This document shows, one piece after another, positions 33,294-41,646 of a stretch of 64,000 nucleotides of DNA. Source of the DNA: Ilumatobacteraceae bacterium. GTDB lineage: Bacteria; Actinomycetota; Acidimicrobiia; Acidimicrobiales; Ilumatobacteraceae. The stretch covers positions 20,078-84,077 of the forward strand of contig JAHENF010000012.1 of NCBI GenBank assembly GCA_024643255.1. The letters are read 5' to 3'. The number at the start of each line of letters is the position of its first letter. Position 1 is the first letter of the stretch. The notes under the pieces were generated by a model. That model saw only the letters and a program-made list of their open reading frames with translations, did no database searches and had not been told where the DNA came from. A program made the translations under genes and the position numbers.

Positions 33294-34952
33294 ATGAGCG
33301 AGATCACCGTCTATCCCGCCCGCACCGTGGTCACGATGGACCCGTCGCAACCCGACGTCGAGGCCGTGGCCGTCCGCGACGGCAGGATCCTGGCCGCCGG
33401 ATCGTTGGAGGAATGCGAGAGCTGGGGACCTCACGAGGTCGACGATCGCTTCGCCGAGCACGTGATCGTGCCCGGGATGATCGAAGCCCACGCACACTCC
33501 CTCGAGGGCGCGTTCTCGCTGATCCCCTACGTCGGTTGGTTCGACCGTCACCGCGTCGATGGCGGCACGTCACCTGGCATCCGCACCTACGACTCACTCC
33601 TCGACCGGCTCCGCGCCGTCGACGCGGAGACGCCCGGGTCGTCGGAGCCGATCGTCGTCGGTGGGTTCGATCCCATCTACTTCGCCGGCGAGGAGCGCCT
33701 CACGCGCGACCATCTCGACCGGGTGTCGACCGACCGGCCGATCTTCGTGTTCCACGCCAGCGCCCACCTCGCCACAGTGAACACCGCCATGCTCGAACGC
33801 CACGAGATCACCCGCGACACCACCACGCCCGGCGTCGCACGTGACGCGAACGGCGAACCGAACGGCGAGTTGCAGGAGATGCCGGCGATGGCCCTCGCGA
33901 TGTCGGCGCTGCAGGTGATCCTGCGTACGATGAACGACCCCCGGTCGATCCGCGCGCTCGGACAGATCTGCGCGAACCAGGGCATCACGATGCTGTGCGA
34001 CCTCGCAGCGTCGGGGCTGTCGCGGCCGGACGGCCAGGCGCTGTGGCACGAGGTCGTCGACCAGGCGGACTATCCGGCGCGCATTCTGCAGCGCCATGTC
34101 CACGCCCGTCCCGCCGGCAGCACCGATTGGGCCGACGCCGCCGAACTGATGCTGCAACTCGCCGCCGGCGACACCGACAAACTGCGCACCGCTGGTCTCA
34201 AGCTCGTGCTCGACGGGTCGATCCAGGGGTTCACGGCCAAGATGGGCTGGCCGGGCTACTACACCGGCACCGACCATGGTCAGTGGATGGTGCCACCCGA
34301 GCAGCTCGTCGACATCTGCCGCCCGTTCCACGAGCGCCGCATCAACATCCACGCCCACTGCAACGGTGATCTGACGATCGATGCGTGGATCGACACCGTC
34401 GAACAACTCGTCATCGACTACCCGTGGCTGGACCATCGGCACACCGTCCAGCACTGCCAGTTGACCACCGCTGCGCAGTATCGGCGGATGGCGAGGTTGG
34501 GGATGTGCGCCAACATCTTCGCCAATCACCTCTGGTATTGGGGCGACCAGCACAGCGACATCACGGTCGGCCCGGAGCGGGCGCGACGCATGGAGGCAGC
34601 AGCGACAGCCGAGCGCGAAGGCGTGTCGTTCTCCCTGCACAGCGATGCCAACGTCACGCCGCTCGGCCATCTCCACACGATGTGGTGTGCGGTCAACCGG
34701 GTGACGCCGTCGGGACGCGTGCTCGGCGAACACGAACGAATCTCGGCGGCATCGGCGCTCAAGTCGGTGACGCTCGGCTCAGCCCACCAGCTCCACCTCG
34801 ACGCCGAGTTCGGCACGATCGAGTGCGGCAAGGCAGCCGACTTCACCGTGCTGGAGGACAACCCGCTCACCGTCGATCCGATGACCATTCGGGACATCGG
34901 CGTCTGGGGCACCGTCGTGGGGGGCGTTCCCTTCGAGGCCGCCCACCCCTGA
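33294..34952 (+). CDS. YtcJ-type amidohydrolase
   Basis: 552 residues. The metal ligands H-x-H are in GMIEAHAHS near residue 65, with later His residues in NIHAHCNGDLTID and HTVQHCQL, and the catalytic Asp likely in HSDANVTPLGH. A small composite beta-sandwich at both ends (N-terminal VAVRDGRILAAG; C-terminal GKAADFTVLEDNPL) is typical of the amidohydrolase superfamily. YtcJ-like members hydrolyse N-acyl or amide bonds; the substrate is unknown. ATG 33294 is used; upstream frame to 33216 is repeat DNA. Confidence 0.85.
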   Translation: MSEITVYPARTVVTMDPSQPDVEAVAVRDGRILAAGSLEECESWGPHEVDDRFAEHVIVPGMIEAHAHSLEGAFSLIPYVGWFDRHRVDGGTSPGIRTYDSLLDRLRAVDAETPGSSEPIVVGGFDPIYFAGEERLTRDHLDRVSTDRPIFVFHASAHLATVNTAMLERHEITRDTTTPGVARDANGEPNGELQEMPAMALAMSALQVILRTMNDPRSIRALGQICANQGITMLCDLAASGLSRPDGQALWHEVVDQADYPARILQRHVHARPAGSTDWADAAELMLQLAAGDTDKLRTAGLKLVLDGSIQGFTAKMGWPGYYTGTDHGQWMVPPEQLVDICRPFHERRINIHAHCNGDLTIDAWIDTVEQLVIDYPWLDHRHTVQHCQLTTAAQYRRMARLGMCANIFANHLWYWGDQHSDITVGPERARRMEAAATAEREGVSFSLHSDANVTPLGHLHTMWCAVNRVTPSGRVLGEHERISAASALKSVTLGSAHQLHLDAEFGTIECGKAADFTVLEDNPLTVDPMTIRDIGVWGTVVGGVPFEAAHP

Positions 34953-35042
34953 TCACCGCCACGCCTGATCGCCGCCACGCTCGATCGCCCAACGCGACGG
35001 CGGACAGCCCGACTGCGAGTCACGCCAGCTCGTGCTGGCACG

Positions 35043-36245
35043 ATGCAGTCCATGGCGAACACAGGGCTTGCAGGACCACTCGACGGCGTGAAGGTGCTCG
35101 ACTTCTCGGTGATGATCTCGGGACCGCTCGCGGCGATGATGCTCGCCGATCAGGGTGCTGAGGTCATCAAGGTCGAATCACCCGGGCTGGGCGACATCAT
35201 GCGATTCCTCGGGACCAACAAGGGCGGGATGACCGGCATCTTCGCGAACAACAACCGTGGCAAGCGTTCGATCGTGGTCGACCTCAAGCAGTCCGCGGGC
35301 ACCGAGCTGGTGCGTCAGCTCGTCGAGGGCGCCGACGTGCTCATCCAGAACTTCCGTCCCGGGGCGATGGACCGCCTCGGGCTCGGCTACGACGACGTCA
35401 AGGCGATCAACCCCGACCTGATCTACACGTCGATCTCGGGCTACGGACAGGACGGGCCGTACAGCACCCGACGGGTGTACGACAACGTCATCCAGGCGGC
35501 GTCGGGTCTGGCGAGCGTGCAGGGCGACCCGGCGACCGGCGAGCCGGCGCTGTACCGCACGCTGATCTGCGACAAGACGACCGCATACACCGCCGCGCAG
35601 GCGATCACCGCGGCGCTGTTCGCGAGAGCAACCGGCCGCGCCGCCGGACAGCACATCGAGCTCGCGATGCTCGACACGGCGATCGCCTTCATGTGGCCGG
35701 ACTCGGCGATGGATGCTGCGCTGCTCGACGACGACGTGATGCGAGCGCCGACGATCGCCGCCAACTACGCGATCACGCGACTGGCCGACGGGTTCGCCGC
35801 GGCCTCACCGGTCACCGACTCGGAGTTCCGTGGGATGTGCGCCGCGCTCGCGGTTCCCGAGGTCGCCGACGACCCCCGATTCGCCGACGTGATGTCGAGG
35901 ATGGCGAACGCAGGCGCGATGGTCGAGCTGCTCATCGACGCCGCCTTGGCCTGCACGATCGACGACTTCACGACCCGATCGGTCGAGCACGACGTCCCCG
36001 CGTCGAAGATCACCTCGCTCGAGGAGGTCCACGACGATCCGCAGGTGGTCCACAACGCCGTGTTCGTCGAGCGCGACCACCCGCTCGCAGGGCGGGTGAG
36101 AGAGCCCCGGCCCGCCGCCCGACTCTCGGCAACACCACAGCGGATGAGCGATCACGCACCCGCGTTCGGCCAGCACAGCGATGACATCGTCGCCGAGATC
36201 GGGCTCGATGCCGCGGCCCTCCGCGAGGCCGGTGTGATCTTCTGA
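35043..36245 (+). CDS. Class III CoA transferase (CaiB/BaiF family)
   Basis: 400 residues. LDGVKVLDFSVMISGPLAAM at the N-terminus, GAEVIKVESPGLGD, NRGKRSIVVDLK and the catalytic Asp region YDNVIQAASGLASV match the formyl-CoA transferase type. It moves CoA between carboxylic acids, for example in carnitine, bile-acid or aromatic metabolism. ATG 35043 or 35052 (MANTGLAG) may be the start. No other pathway gene is adjacent, so the acid is unknown. Confidence 0.88.
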   Translation: MQSMANTGLAGPLDGVKVLDFSVMISGPLAAMMLADQGAEVIKVESPGLGDIMRFLGTNKGGMTGIFANNNRGKRSIVVDLKQSAGTELVRQLVEGADVLIQNFRPGAMDRLGLGYDDVKAINPDLIYTSISGYGQDGPYSTRRVYDNVIQAASGLASVQGDPATGEPALYRTLICDKTTAYTAAQAITAALFARATGRAAGQHIELAMLDTAIAFMWPDSAMDAALLDDDVMRAPTIAANYAITRLADGFAAASPVTDSEFRGMCAALAVPEVADDPRFADVMSRMANAGAMVELLIDAALACTIDDFTTRSVEHDVPASKITSLEEVHDDPQVVHNAVFVERDHPLAGRVREPRPAARLSATPQRMSDHAPAFGQHSDDIVAEIGLDAAALREAGVIF

Positions 36246-36252
36246 TTCACCC

Positions 36253-36276
36253 ATTCAACTAGTCATCTAGCAGAAT
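36253..36276. promoter_or_regulatory. Candidate operator dyad upstream of the GntR-ABC operon
   Basis: ATTCAACTAG and CTAGCAGAAT form a dyad around TCAT, with 8 of 10 positions paired (ATTC..CTAG / CTAG..GAAT). It is the only AT-rich stretch nearby and ends 6 bases before GTG 36283, so the promoter and operator overlap and the message may be nearly leaderless. YtrA-type regulators usually bind such dyads in their own promoter. Found by eye. Confidence 0.5.
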
Positions 36277-36282
36277 CGCGAC

Positions 36283-36675
36283 GTGATCGAATTTCGCGTC
36301 GAGACGACGTCCGGCATCGCTCCGTATCGACAGATCGCCGAGCAGGTCCGACACGGGTTGCGTCTCGGGATCCTCGATGTGGGCGACCAGTTGCCGACCG
36401 TGAAGGAGGTCGTGGCGATGGTGGCGATCAATCCGAACACCGTGTCGAAGGCGTATCGCGAGCTGGAACTCGAGGGGCTCGTGGAGGGCCGCGCAGGCAT
36501 CGGCACCTTCGTGACGCGGACGCTCGCGGGCCCGTCGTTGGCCGCGCATGGCGAGTTGCGCCGCACCCTGCTCGCGTGGCTCGAGTCGGCGCGTCGAGCC
36601 GGGCTCGACGATGCCAGCATCGACGCGCTCGTCGAGCACGCGTTCCACGATGCCCGTCAGGACGGCGTGGCGTGA
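36283..36675 (+). CDS. GntR-family regulator, YtrA type
   Basis: 130 residues from GTG 36283. An N-terminal winged helix-turn-helix (PYRQIAEQVRHGLRLGIL, LPTVKEVVAMVAINPNTVSK, AYRELELEGLVEGRAG) is followed by a short helical tail (about residues 80-125) rather than a large ligand domain, the YtrA subgroup. These repress linked ABC transporter operons and respond to cell-envelope or antibiotic stress. Its stop overlaps the ABC ATPase start (GTGA). A dyad immediately upstream is the likely operator. Confidence 0.9.
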   Translation: MIEFRVETTSGIAPYRQIAEQVRHGLRLGILDVGDQLPTVKEVVAMVAINPNTVSKAYRELELEGLVEGRAGIGTFVTRTLAGPSLAAHGELRRTLLAWLESARRAGLDDASIDALVEHAFHDARQDGVA

Positions 36676-37562
36676 CCGATGCGATCGAGGCGACCGGCCT
36701 CGGCAAGCGCTACGGGCGACGTTGGGCCCTTCGGAACACCTCGCTTCGGGTGCCGGAGGGCAGGGTCGTCGGACTCGTCGGTTCCAACGGTGCCGGCAAG
36801 ACCACCTTGCTGCACCTGAGCGTCGGGCTGCTCGACCCATCAGAGGGTCACATCACGGTGCTGGGCGACCGCCCCGGCAGTGGCGCTCGGCAACTGGCCC
36901 GTGTCGGGTTCGTCGCTCAAGACGCCCCGCTCTACAACCGCATGAGCGTGAACGAGCACTTCCGGATGGGGGTACGTCTCAACCCGCACTGGGACGCGAC
37001 CGTCGAGGTCGATCTCCACGACCGCCTGGATCTCGACCCTCGCCAACGAGCCGGCGCGTTGTCCGGTGGACAGCGGGCCCAGCTGGCACTGGCACTCGCG
37101 ATCGGCAAGCGACCCGAACTGCTCGTGCTCGATGAGCCCGTGGCCAGCCTCGACCCGCTGGCGCGCCGCGAGTTCATGCAGAGCTTGATGAGCCTCGCAG
37201 CGGACGGCCTCAGCGTCGTGTTGTCCTCGCACCTCTTGAGCGACATCGAACGGGTCTGCGACTACGTGATCGTGCTCGCCCACGGTGAGGTCCGCCTCGC
37301 TGGAGACGTCGACGCCCTGCTCGCCGAGCACCGAGTGCTCACGGGGCCGCGACGCGACCCGCTTCGGCTCCCCGCCGGCCAGACGATCATCCGTGAGCGT
37401 CACACCGACCGACAATCCACCGTGGTCGTGCGAACGACCGGGGAGGTGCTGGACCCGTCGTGGACGGTGTCCGAACTCGGGCTCGAAGAGCTGGTGCTCG
37501 CCTACATGGAATCCGCGACCACCCCGACGACACGCCTGCGCAGCGTGGGAAGCCCCCCATGA
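36672..37562 (+). CDS. ABC transporter ATP-binding protein
   Basis: 296 residues. Walker A GSNGAGKTT near residue 38, Q-loop FVAQDAPLY, signature LSGGQRAQ, Walker B LLVLDEPVASLDP and the switch His in VVLSSHLL are complete. The C-terminal ~70 residues are an accessory extension. It couples ATP hydrolysis to the permease encoded next, with which it overlaps by 4 bases (ATGA); its own GTG start overlaps the GntR stop. The cargo is unknown; YtrA-linked systems export peptides or lipids or act in resistance. Confidence 0.92.
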   Translation: MTDAIEATGLGKRYGRRWALRNTSLRVPEGRVVGLVGSNGAGKTTLLHLSVGLLDPSEGHITVLGDRPGSGARQLARVGFVAQDAPLYNRMSVNEHFRMGVRLNPHWDATVEVDLHDRLDLDPRQRAGALSGGQRAQLALALAIGKRPELLVLDEPVASLDPLARREFMQSLMSLAADGLSVVLSSHLLSDIERVCDYVIVLAHGEVRLAGDVDALLAEHRVLTGPRRDPLRLPAGQTIIRERHTDRQSTVVVRTTGEVLDPSWTVSELGLEELVLAYMESATTPTTRLRSVGSPP

Positions 37563-38470
37563 CGTGGCTTGCCTGGCGCCAATTCCGCCTCCAGGCACTG
37601 ATTGCCGCGTCCGCGGCCGTCGGTGTACTGATCGCGCTCGCGGCCAGCCGCAACCACCTCGCCGACATCTATTCGGCGACCGGGACGCACGAACTCACCG
37701 GCGTGTACGTCTGGTTGCGACTGCTCGGCACGGTCCTGATCGGCGTGCCCGCCGCCATCGGCGCGTTCTGGGGAGCCCCACTCGTGGCCGCCGAGATCGA
37801 GGCGCACACCAACCAGCTCGCGTGGACCCAGAGCGTGACGCGTCGACGATGGCTGGGCACGAAACTTGCGATCACCGCGCTGGTCGCCGCGGTCACCGTC
37901 GGGCTGTTCACCGCTGCATTCACGCGTTGGGCCGCACCGATCGACGCTCTCGGCAATCGCGTCGGGACCGCCAACTTCGGACAGCGCGGCATCGTGCCGA
38001 TCGGCTACGCCCTGTTCGCTCTCGCGCTCGGCGCGTTGCTGGGTCTCGTCATCCGGCGCACACTCCCGTCGATCGCCGCCACTGTCGTCGTCTTCATCGC
38101 GGTGCGAATGGCCTTCCAACAACTGGTTCGCCCCCGACTGATCGCCCCCGTGGAGATGTCGACGCCGACCTTCGATCACGGTTCGCTCGGCGGCTGGATC
38201 CTGTCGACGCGCACCGTCGATGTCAACGGTCGAATGATCGACGGATTCGAGAACGAGATCGCGACGATCTGCAAGATCACGCGGGCAACGCCCGACTACG
38301 AACGCGCCATCGACGCCTGCGCGAGGGGCCTGGGCGTCCACGACATCACCCGCATGCACCCGCCTGATCACTTCTGGACGCTGCAGTACTACGAGTTCGG
38401 CATCTTCGTCGCGCTCGCCGCGGCGCTCGCGGCGGCCTCCTTTCACATCATCCGGCGATCCCCGGCCTGA
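37559..38470 (+). CDS. ABC transporter permease
   Basis: 303 residues with about six hydrophobic helices: AASAAVGVLIALAA, LLGTVLIGVPAAIGAFWG, ITALVAAVTVGLFTAAF, GYALFALALGALLGLVI, AATVVVFIAVRMAF and FGIFVALAAALAAASF at the end. A long outside loop lies at about 205-280 with CKITRATPDYERAIDAC. The tight coupling with the ATPase makes it the membrane partner. No close named family is evident, so the transported substrate is unknown. Confidence 0.85.
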   Translation: MTWLAWRQFRLQALIAASAAVGVLIALAASRNHLADIYSATGTHELTGVYVWLRLLGTVLIGVPAAIGAFWGAPLVAAEIEAHTNQLAWTQSVTRRRWLGTKLAITALVAAVTVGLFTAAFTRWAAPIDALGNRVGTANFGQRGIVPIGYALFALALGALLGLVIRRTLPSIAATVVVFIAVRMAFQQLVRPRLIAPVEMSTPTFDHGSLGGWILSTRTVDVNGRMIDGFENEIATICKITRATPDYERAIDACARGLGVHDITRMHPPDHFWTLQYYEFGIFVALAAALAAASFHIIRRSPA

Positions 38471-38492
38471 ATGGTCCCACCTCCTGCCCACC

Positions 38493-39770
38493 TCAACCGG
38501 CGACGAACCCACCGGCGGCGAGGGCCCGATCGACGATCGCGGCGAGACGCACGGTCTCGCTCGGATTCTCCCCGCTCACCGTGATCGCCCAGGTGACGTT
38601 GTCGGCGCGGTCGAACACCATGGCGTGTGTGCTCTCGATGGTCCCCGTGTGGCCCACGGCACCGCCCCCGTAGAGGATCAGCCCCATTCCGTACCCCCGA
38701 TCGGGAACCGACGGGTCGGTCGCGCTCGTCTTCATCGCCGCGACGGTCGCCGGCTCGAGCGGCTTCCACCCAGGGGTGTCCGCATCGAGCGAGTCGATGA
38801 TCGTCACGAGATCCGACGGCGTGGCCACCCATGCGCCGGCCGCGCCGAGCACCTCCATGTAGTTGCGCCCGGGGACCGTGCGATGCTCCACTTCGCCCGG
38901 GCCTGGGTCGTAGGTCGGCGCCAGTCGCATCCCCGAGATCCCCAGTGGGGTGAGCAGCCGCTCGTAGACGACCTGCTCGTACGGTTCGCCGGTGAGGTGC
39001 TCGATCAACAGCCCGAGCACGCAGTAGTTCATGTTGCTGTAGCGGAAGCCGCCCCCGGCCAGCGACCGGCCGAGCCCGACAGCCGCCGCCTCCTCGCACG
39101 AACCGACCTGATTGCGGAAGAAGAGGCTCTCGTACTGGGCCAACCCGGATGTGTGCGTCAACAGTCGGCGCAGCGTGATCGCCTGGACCGCGGTGCTCGG
39201 CGTGACGATCCCGACGTCGTTTGCGACGAGCGCCCCGACCGGGTCGTCGAGCCCGACGAGCCCTTCCTCGACCAGCTGCAACGCGGTGATCGCGGTGATC
39301 GTCTTGGAGATGCTGGCGAGACGGAACGCGTCCGTCGTCGTCACCGCCTCGAGGGTGTCGGGAACGCGGACGCCGAATGCCCCGGTGTGGACAATGTCGC
39401 CGTCGATCGCCACCGCGACCGACACCGCATCGGACCCGCCGCCGAGTACCGATCGGATGATCTCCTGGTCGAACGCCGCCCAGCCGGTCGGAGCGGGGAC
39501 GTCGGCATCGTCCGGCGAATCGACGCCCGGGAGGGGTGCGATCGTCACCCTCGTGACGGCGTATCCCGGGAACGGCAACGGGTCTCGGTCGGCGATGTCG
39601 AACAACTCGGTCGTCGAGGTCACGACCGACGACTCGGCAGCGGGCGACGGCGGCGGGGTCGACCCCGCGGGCCCTTCGGACTCTGCGGTCGGCGACGAAC
39701 AGGCGCTCATCAGCACCAGGCCTGCCATGGCGAGCGGCGCAAGCCGGTGTCGTCGGGTGGAGCCGTGCAC
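38493..39770 (-). CDS. Beta-lactamase-family (class C-like) serine hydrolase lipoprotein
   Basis: 425 residues from GTG 39770 with lipobox LVLMSAC, then a Pro/Ser/Thr linker to about residue 60. The catalytic S-x-x-K is in RLASISKTITA, the Y-x-N in RYSNMNYCVLG, and the third motif is HTG in VGHTGTIEST. This matches the AmpC/DD-peptidase-like fold used by esterases and D-aminopeptidases as well as beta-lactamases. Antibiotic hydrolysis should not be assumed. It ends convergently 22 bases from the ABC permease. Confidence 0.87.
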   Translation of the reverse strand: MHGSTRRHRLAPLAMAGLVLMSACSSPTAESEGPAGSTPPPSPAAESSVVTSTTELFDIADRDPLPFPGYAVTRVTIAPLPGVDSPDDADVPAPTGWAAFDQEIIRSVLGGGSDAVSVAVAIDGDIVHTGAFGVRVPDTLEAVTTTDAFRLASISKTITAITALQLVEEGLVGLDDPVGALVANDVGIVTPSTAVQAITLRRLLTHTSGLAQYESLFFRNQVGSCEEAAAVGLGRSLAGGGFRYSNMNYCVLGLLIEHLTGEPYEQVVYERLLTPLGISGMRLAPTYDPGPGEVEHRTVPGRNYMEVLGAAGAWVATPSDLVTIIDSLDADTPGWKPLEPATVAAMKTSATDPSVPDRGYGMGLILYGGGAVGHTGTIESTHAMVFDRADNVTWAITVSGENPSETVRLAAIVDRALAAGGFVAG

Positions 39771-39826
39771 ATCGCCATGATGACCCGCCGGCCGGCCCTC
39801 GTGGCGGCACTCCCCGGTGGACCTCG

Positions 39827-40729
39827 TCAGGACGCGATGGGGAGGCGCTGCTCGAGGGTGAGCACGGGAGCGAAGAGGTCGCCGAGCTCGCCGACGCGCT
39901 CGAGCACATCGGCCGCCTCGAAGCGCAACTCGACAGCGTCGGCAGCGCAGCGTTCGACTTCGTCCCACGACACCGGCGTCGACACCGTCGGATCGTGGCG
40001 GGCACGCAACGAGTACGGGGCGATCGTGGTCTTGTGATGGGCGTTCTGGCTCCAGTCGACGAAGATCTTCCCGGGCCGCTCGGCCTTGGCCATGATCGTC
40101 GTCACCCGACCGGGCATCTGACGTTCCATGACCTGGCCGACGGCGAGTGCGAAGTCGGCAGTCGCTTCATGGGTGACGCCGGGCGTGTTCAGCGGTACGT
40201 AGAGCTGGAGCCCCTTCGAGCCCGACGTCTTGCACCAACCCTCCAGTCCGACCGACTCCAGCACGTCGCGCACACCGATGGCCACCTCGCAGCATTCGAC
40301 GATCGACGTCTTCGGACCGGGATCGAAGTCGAACACCAGCGTGCGGGGGTTGTCCAGGTCTGCTGCCAGCGCCATCGGCGCATGCAGTTCGATGGCAGCG
40401 AGATTGGCGGCCCACACCATGGCCGCTGGTTCCTCGATCCGGCAGTACTCGATGCCACCGCGCCGGTCGCCCGGCCCGAGAGCGACGTGCACCCACTCGG
40501 GACGGTGCGTCGGACACCGCTTCTCGAAGAACCCGTCGTGGTCGGTGCCGTCGGGGTACCGGCGGAACGTGATGCAACGTCCGGCGAGATGCGGGATGAT
40601 CCACGGTGCGATGCGGGCGTGATACTCGACCACCTCGGCCTTGGTGAACCCCGACGGGTAGAGCACCTTGTCGAGGTTGGTCAGCCGAACGGTGCGGCCG
40701 TCGATGTCGACCTCCAGCGGCGCGGCCAT
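39827..40729 (-). CDS. LigD-type DNA polymerase domain (PolDom) protein
   Basis: 300 residues, the stand-alone primase-polymerase module of bacterial non-homologous end joining. LDKVLYPSGFTKAEVVEYH opens the domain; the catalytic Asp pair is in FDFDPGP, the TSGSKGLQLYVP segment binds nucleotide, and KIFVDWSQN holds the third acidic residue. It fills gaps at broken ends, often with ribonucleotides. No ligase or nuclease domain is attached. It lies 13 bases downstream of the Ku gene, so the two are one operon. ATG 40729 is used. Confidence 0.9.
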   Translation of the reverse strand: MAAPLEVDIDGRTVRLTNLDKVLYPSGFTKAEVVEYHARIAPWIIPHLAGRCITFRRYPDGTDHDGFFEKRCPTHRPEWVHVALGPGDRRGGIEYCRIEEPAAMVWAANLAAIELHAPMALAADLDNPRTLVFDFDPGPKTSIVECCEVAIGVRDVLESVGLEGWCKTSGSKGLQLYVPLNTPGVTHEATADFALAVGQVMERQMPGRVTTIMAKAERPGKIFVDWSQNAHHKTTIAPYSLRARHDPTVSTPVSWDEVERCAADAVELRFEAADVLERVGELGDLFAPVLTLEQRLPIAS

Positions 40730-40742
40730 CGTCGAGCAGCCG

Positions 40743-41573
40743 TCAGGCCGACTTCTTCTTCGCCGCGGCCTTCTTCGCCGGATGACGCGTCCGCGCCTCC
40801 TTGGCTGCCGCGACGCTCGCTTCGAGCGCCGCCATGATGTCGACGACCTTCGGCTTCTCGGCGGCCAGTTCCGGCACCTCGAACTCCTCGCCATCGGCCT
40901 TCATCTGGATGAGCGCCATGACTTCCTCGCGGTATTCGTCGTGGTACTTCTCCGGCGCAAACTCAGCGGCGAGCGAGGCGACCAGGCTCTCGGCCATCGC
41001 CACCTCCTTGTCGTTGACCTCGATGGCCTCGAGACCCTGGAGTTCGTCGATGTCGGCCGGATCGATCACCTCGTCGGCGTAGGCGAGGGTCGACATCACG
41101 AGCCGCCCCTCCTCCGCTCGGATCGCGGCCGTGTACTGCTTGTTGCGCATCACGAATCGGCCGATGGCGACCTTGCCGCTGGCCTCCATGGCACGAGCGA
41201 GCAGGACATAGGGCTTGGGCGGGCCGTCGGGAGCGAGGTGATAGGCGGTGTCGAAGTACACGGGATCGATGTCTGCGAGGTCGACGAACTCCTCGAGGTC
41301 GACGGACTTGGTGGCGACCGGCATGAACGGTTCGAGTTCATCGGGATCGACGAGCACGTAGCGACCCTTGGAGATCTCGTAGCCCTTGACGATGTGATCG
41401 TCGCCGACCTCCTCGCCGGTCTCGGCATTGACCTTGCGGTAGCGGATGCGCGCCATGTTGCGCTCGTCGAGCTGATTGAACGAGACGCTCTGTCGGCGCA
41501 CGGCGTGGAAGAGCTTCACCGGGATCGCCACCAACCCGAACGAGATCGTCCCACTCCACACCGGCCGTGCCAT
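40743..41573 (-). CDS. ku: Non-homologous end joining protein Ku
   Basis: 276 residues, typical bacterial Ku. ARPVWSGTISFGLVAIPVKL at the start and VKGYEISKGRYVLVDPDELE in the bridge region are diagnostic. It forms a homodimeric ring on double-strand ends and recruits the LigD polymerase and ligase. The C-terminus is a Lys-rich tail (KKAAAKKKSA) that aids DNA binding. ATG 41573 is preferred over 41612 because MARPVWSG is the conserved N-terminus. Directly followed by the PolDom gene. Confidence 0.95.
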   Translation of the reverse strand: MARPVWSGTISFGLVAIPVKLFHAVRRQSVSFNQLDERNMARIRYRKVNAETGEEVGDDHIVKGYEISKGRYVLVDPDELEPFMPVATKSVDLEEFVDLADIDPVYFDTAYHLAPDGPPKPYVLLARAMEASGKVAIGRFVMRNKQYTAAIRAEEGRLVMSTLAYADEVIDPADIDELQGLEAIEVNDKEVAMAESLVASLAAEFAPEKYHDEYREEVMALIQMKADGEEFEVPELAAEKPKVVDIMAALEASVAAAKEARTRHPAKKAAAKKKSA

Positions 41574-41614
41574 GCCCAGAGTCAACCACACCGACCCAGG
41601 TGACGAAACCATGC

Positions 41615-41637
41615 GACGCGGGGTCTGACCCCGCGTC
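41615..41637. repeat. Perfect 11-bp inverted repeat GACGCGGGGTC-t-GACCCCGCGTC
   Basis: Two exact 11-base arms around T41626 in the 73-base gap between the membrane protein end (41647) and the Ku start (41573), both on the minus strand. It could be a terminator for the membrane protein, but no U run follows. GGGGTC-GACCCC palindromes are frequent REP-like elements, so repetition elsewhere in the genome is likely; only one copy is in this window. Confidence 0.65.
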
Positions 41638-41646
41638 TCGTTCAGG

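Noticed and set aside
38493..39770. Antibiotic-resistance beta-lactamase
   Set aside because: The S-x-x-K, Y-x-N and HTG motifs are shared with esterases and peptidases; nothing in the sequence shows beta-lactam hydrolysis.
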